Shown here: one piece after another, positions 60,939 through 64,000 of the stretch | How the letters are laid out: the number at the start of each line of letters is the position of its first letter | Position numbering within the stretch: the stretch's first letter is position 1 | Source of the DNA: Treponema denticola | GTDB taxonomy: Bacteria; Spirochaetota; Spirochaetia; Treponematales; Breznakiellaceae | Length of the DNA: 64,000 nucleotides | Direction: 5' to 3' | Assembly: GCA_020719845.1 (NCBI GenBank) | Contig: DYPP01000001.1 | Coordinates: forward strand, 39,509-103,508 | The notes under the pieces: model-generated | Database searches by the model: none | The model's input: only the letters and a program-made list of their open reading frames with translations | Told to the model about the DNA's origin: nothing | Position numbers and translations under genes: made by a program

Positions 60939-61561
60939 CCTTGTAGTATCGGCAGGTTTTCAAGGGCGCTCCACACCTGATCGGCGACTTTGTCGATCGA
61001 CTGGGAGGCGTCGATGCGGACCAGCGTGCTGCCCGGGGCGGCGTAAAGGGGCAGAATGGCGGCGTAGCGTTCGTGCACCCGGATCTGAAAATCGAGCCGC
61101 TCGTACTGATCCTTGTCTGGCCGGGAAGCAAAACGCTCCGCCGCGCGTTGCGGATCGATGTCGAAATAGAGGATCATTTCCGGATGGGGAAATTCGGCGT
61201 TCAGTCGGGAGGGCAACTCTTCGCCGCAATCCAGGCCCTGGTAGACCAGGGATGAGGGCACGTACCGGTCGCAGACGACCAGTTCGCCCTTCGCGCAGCG
61301 TTCCAGGATGCCGCCGGCCTGGTGCAGGTGTTCAAAGCGATCGGCGGCAAAAAGCCGGGCTACCGTTTCCGGGCGGAGCGGCACGGCGCCCCGCAGCGCC
61401 GAGCGGATCAGCGTGCCGATCGGTCCATCCGTCGGCTCGCAGGTAAAATAGGGCCGGATTCTGCGGCCGCATCGCGCCAAATCCTGTTCCAGGCGGTGCA
61501 GCTGGGTCGAAGTTCCGGTGCCGTCTCCGCCTTCCAGCACGATAAAATTGGGTACGATCAT
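60935..61561 (-). CDS. tmk: Thymidylate kinase with Walker A Lys replaced by Thr
   Basis: 208 residues. Overall TMK signatures are clear: FIVLEGGDGTGTSTQ, CEPTDGPIG, the DRY motif VVCDRYVPSSLVYQG, and YFDIDPQRAAERF. The P-loop, normally GxxGxGKST, reads GGDGTGTST, so the usual Lys is Thr17. An Arg in the LID (PDKDQYERLDF region) could compensate. It makes dTDP from dTMP. The ATG at 61561 has no Shine-Dalgarno and lies 16 bases from the start of the divergent gene. Confidence 0.88.
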   Translation of the reverse strand: MIVPNFIVLEGGDGTGTSTQLHRLEQDLARCGRRIRPYFTCEPTDGPIGTLIRSALRGAVPLRPETVARLFAADRFEHLHQAGGILERCAKGELVVCDRYVPSSLVYQGLDCGEELPSRLNAEFPHPEMILYFDIDPQRAAERFASRPDKDQYERLDFQIRVHERYAAILPLYAAPGSTLVRIDASQSIDKVADQVWSALENLPILQG

Positions 61562-61569
61562 AGAGGGTT

Positions 61570-61599
61570 CTTATAGCATGGAATGGCAATTCCCGTCGA
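61570..61599 (-). promoter_or_regulatory. Candidate leaderless tmk promoter inside the divergent gene
   Basis: On the minus strand TCGACG (61599-61594), 18 bases, TATAAG (61575-61570), then 8 bases (AACCCTCT) to the ATG. It would lie partly within the first codons of the TamB/AsmA-like gene. The -35 box is weak. Confidence 0.35.
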
Positions 61600-64000
61600 T
61601 CCGTGCTAGGTTTAGCAGAGGCTGGTGGGCGTTGGCATTGAAGCGGAAGGGCCGTCTTTTACGTATTTTTTTAGACCTGCTCCTGTTTTTGGGCCTCGTC
61701 GCGGGGACCGCCGTCGTCGTGCGTCCTTTCCAGAAGAACCTGTTGGCCCGGATGAACGAAGTCCGGGAAGCAGCCTTGAGCGGTGCCGAAACCGCGCTGG
61801 GACGCCGTATCCACTACGGTTCCCTGGGACCGTCGATCTTCGGTACCCTTGATCTGCGGGACGTCCGCATCGTCGGTCCGGACCAGCAGCCGGTGGTCAG
61901 CGTCGCCCGTCTGCGGATCGGCTACGATCTGTGGGCCCTGATCCGGGCGGATGGTTGGGCGGCGATCAAGTCCCTACGCCTTGACGCGCCGGAAATCCGG
62001 GTGGACGCCGACCGGGATCAGGACTTGTTCGACCTTTTTTCCCCCTCCGATTCATCGGCGGAAGAACCGGAGCCGTCCCGGTTGGCGTCCCTGTTCGAGG
62101 GACGGATCATTTTTCGCATCCGGGGGGGCAGCGCGACGTTTACCCGGGGCGGCGAACGGCTGCGGGTGGAGGCGATCAACCTGGACGCTGAAACCGCGGC
62201 CAAACGGCTGCGGGTGAACGGGTCCTTCGCGGCGGCTACCCAGAGCCAGGGCGACTTGGCCGTGCTGGGCGAGATTCGTTTGCGTACTTCCTTTTCCGGC
62301 GACCTGGAATCGTCGCTGCGCCAGGGTTCGCTCACCCTGGCTTTTTCCCAAGTCTCCAGCGCCTTGTTTTCGCTTCGTTCCCTGACCGTCAACCTCAGCC
62401 TGGCGGATAATCTGCTGGAACTCCGAAAAATCCAGGACAAACTACCTTTTGACGTTTTTTTTCGCTATCAACCAGCTACCGACCAATGGTCGGGAGAATT
62501 CAAGGCCGAAGGCTTTGCGCCCCGGGATATCGTTGAACTCCGCGGACCATGGCGCGCGTCCGACCCCTGGTTGGGGGGCATCCTGAGCGGGTCGGCAACC
62601 GCGCGGGCGGGCAAGAATACGCCGCCGTATGTAAGCTGCGACTTGGTCGCGTCGTTGCCGCGCGAGCTCCCCTTCGATCTGACCAGAGCCGCGATCAAAG
62701 GGGCGGGCACGGCTTCCCGTTTTCAGGTCGACTCCCTCAGCCTGACCGCCGGGGAGGGGAATGTTTTTTTTGAAGGCGACCTGGCGCTGGCTCCGTTTCA
62801 GCCCAGCGGACGGTTGCGGGTGGAACGACTGCCCACGAGCGGCGGCGCCCTGCTGGACGCGGACTTGCGGATCGGCGCGGAGGACGACGCGATCCTCGTC
62901 TACGGCGAAAGTTTGACCCTCGGCGGCCTGGTGTTTTCCGCCCTGGATCTGCGTTTGGGTATTGCCCGGGGCGTGGCGACCTATGATTTTTCCGCCCTCA
63001 GTTTTGCGGATCTGGAATCCTACGAAGACGTCGGGATTTCCCGGATTTCCTCCACCGGGACCTACGCCCGTTCGGAGGGCTTGCTGCAGGCTTCCTTGGC
63101 CGTGGACGCCTTCGCGGCCCGGGATATTCTGGAGCTGACCCAGGCTCTGGCCCGCGTACCTCCTTTGTCCGCAGCGCTGCGGCAGATCGTCGATCAGCTG
63201 TACTTTACCACCGAACTGTTCATTTCTGCGGATGCCGACCATTTTTCTTTCAGCGCCCCCCGTTTTGTCGTCGCTTACCAGGGGGACCTGGATATTTTTG
63301 CCGTCGCATCCCTCTCGGGCACGGAATCCCGCTTTGCCCTGGACGAGGGCAACTTGATCTGGTCCGGCGGCAGCGCCGAATTCTCCGGCGGCAGCGATTA
63401 TTCAGATCCGGAGGATATCGAATTCGCGGTGCGCGCTTCGTTTCGGGACGCGGTCTATTACCTGGACGCCATCCTGCTGGAACACCGTCAGCTGAGTCTG
63501 CAGGGTTCCTACGGCTTGTCGGCCAACATGACCGTCGCCGATAGCGGTGCGCTTTCGGGCTATATCGAAACCAGGGGTATGCCCTTGCCCTTCCTGGATC
63601 AGGCGCCGTTGATTTCTCTGGCCGCCCATTTCCGTTATTCCGGGCCCGCTTTTTGGTCGGTAGACCTGAACCGGCTGGAAATAGGCGAAATTCGGCTTCC
63701 GAACTCCCTGGCGGCCCGGGCGCTGCTGCGGGGTTCAGTCGATCAGGAGGGAGCGTCGCTGCAGCTTGATTCTTTTGACGATGGACGCGGCCCCCTCTCC
63801 GGCCGGGTTGAGGCAACCTGGCAGGCGGGCTTTTCGGAAGCCGAACTGACGCTCCGCATCGCCGATGCGGCCGGACAGGAGCGCTACGAAGCGGAAGCCC
63901 GCCGCGGCGCCGGCACGACGGAGCTGCGTTTATACGCGGCCAACGCCCAGTTGCCCCGGCTGGTCAAAGGGCTGAACAGCGCTGTGGCCACGGGTGAACT
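61578..64000 (+). CDS. TamB/AsmA-like envelope protein, N-terminal part, cut by window edge
   Basis: At least 807 codons, open from ATG 61578 to the last base. A short basic N-terminus (KRKGRLLRIF) and one membrane helix (about residues 32-50, LDLLLFLGLVAGTAVVV) precede a long beta-rich periplasmic region of repeated short strands (RIHYGSLGPSIFGTLDLRDVRI; LRIGYDLWALI). That is the pattern of AsmA/TamB proteins, which form periplasmic grooves that move lipids between membranes. GAGGG is 10 bases before the ATG. The family is assigned by architecture; the C-terminus that would separate TamB from AsmA is missing. Confidence 0.7.
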   Translation, partial: MEWQFPSIRARFSRGWWALALKRKGRLLRIFLDLLLFLGLVAGTAVVVRPFQKNLLARMNEVREAALSGAETALGRRIHYGSLGPSIFGTLDLRDVRIVGPDQQPVVSVARLRIGYDLWALIRADGWAAIKSLRLDAPEIRVDADRDQDLFDLFSPSDSSAEEPEPSRLASLFEGRIIFRIRGGSATFTRGGERLRVEAINLDAETAAKRLRVNGSFAAATQSQGDLAVLGEIRLRTSFSGDLESSLRQGSLTLAFSQVSSALFSLRSLTVNLSLADNLLELRKIQDKLPFDVFFRYQPATDQWSGEFKAEGFAPRDIVELRGPWRASDPWLGGILSGSATARAGKNTPPYVSCDLVASLPRELPFDLTRAAIKGAGTASRFQVDSLSLTAGEGNVFFEGDLALAPFQPSGRLRVERLPTSGGALLDADLRIGAEDDAILVYGESLTLGGLVFSALDLRLGIARGVATYDFSALSFADLESYEDVGISRISSTGTYARSEGLLQASLAVDAFAARDILELTQALARVPPLSAALRQIVDQLYFTTELFISADADHFSFSAPRFVVAYQGDLDIFAVASLSGTESRFALDEGNLIWSGGSAEFSGGSDYSDPEDIEFAVRASFRDAVYYLDAILLEHRQLSLQGSYGLSANMTVADSGALSGYIETRGMPLPFLDQAPLISLAAHFRYSGPAFWSVDLNRLEIGEIRLPNSLAARALLRGSVDQEGASLQLDSFDDGRGPLSGRVEATWQAGFSEAELTLRIADAAGQERYEAEARRGAGTTELRLYAANAQLPRLVKGLNSAVATGE

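Noticed and set aside
1-64000. tRNA, rRNA, CRISPR arrays, transposases or prophage genes
   Set aside because: Reading the intergenic spaces showed none; gaps are under about 180 bases and are explained by promoters, hairpins or the two palindromic elements.

Overview
The window is high-GC bacterial chromosome, densely coded on both strands, with almost only housekeeping and envelope genes. There is no rRNA, tRNA, CRISPR array, transposase or phage gene. A spirochaete of the Treponema lineage is the best fit. It combines a bacterial V/A-type ATPase operon (E, DUF2764, A, B, D, I, K), a pyruvate phosphate dikinase, an ispG-TPR-upp block, many TPR/NHL envelope proteins, outer-membrane beta-barrels and a PilZ-like protein. 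This assignment comes from gene content and order only, and I cannot name a species.

Layout. 1-4600 (+): the end of murG, cvpA, DNA polymerase III delta', and an NtrB/NtrC-type sensor and sigma-54 activator pair. 4603-4770 is a large palindromic element, followed by dnaJ-like (-) and aldose epimerase (+). 6422-14034 (+) is the V-ATPase operon; the ion ligands visible in its K subunit suggest Na+ pumping. 14109-18883 (+): ispG, a TPR protein, a small barrel, an N-terminally extended upp and a TPR lipoprotein. 18937-24592 (-): a PEGA/SUMF1-like membrane protein, smpB and two outer-membrane proteins, one with a FecR domain. 24658-27581 (+): two signal peptidase I genes and hemW. Then hrpA (-) and ppdK (+).

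32946-35389 (+) is an NMT1/SsuA-type ABC importer. 35329-39694 (-) reads lnt, a decayed birA, bioY, bioM, bioN (biotin uptake). 39787-44643 (+): a galactokinase-like GHMP kinase, surE, a second palindromic element, and TPR and NHL-repeat proteins. Thioredoxin (+) meets an arsR-nifS-thiI operon (-) tail to tail. 47972-51674 (+): thrA and an aminotransferase. hisS (-) and coaX (+) are divergent. Next are neuB and a PilZ-like gene (-), and a small zinc-ribbon protein (+). 56381-60306 (+) is yebC-ruvC-ruvA-ruvB-queA. 60303-61561 (-) holds tmk and a membrane protein. A TamB/AsmA-like gene runs off the right edge.

Genes within blocks usually overlap by ATGA or GTGA, so translational coupling is likely. 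No gap between genes exceeds 300 bases. The most unusual signals are: five of eight convergent gene pairs overlapping at their 3' ends; several genes whose -10 box sits 6-8 nt before the ATG with no Shine-Dalgarno sequence (likely leaderless); two ~165-bp nested palindromes fitted exactly between genes; a birA wrecked by deletion, frameshift and stop inside an otherwise intact biotin-uptake operon; and catalytic-residue changes in a signal peptidase paralogue, thymidylate kinase and a galactokinase-like protein. I did not find a clear new defence or mobile system.
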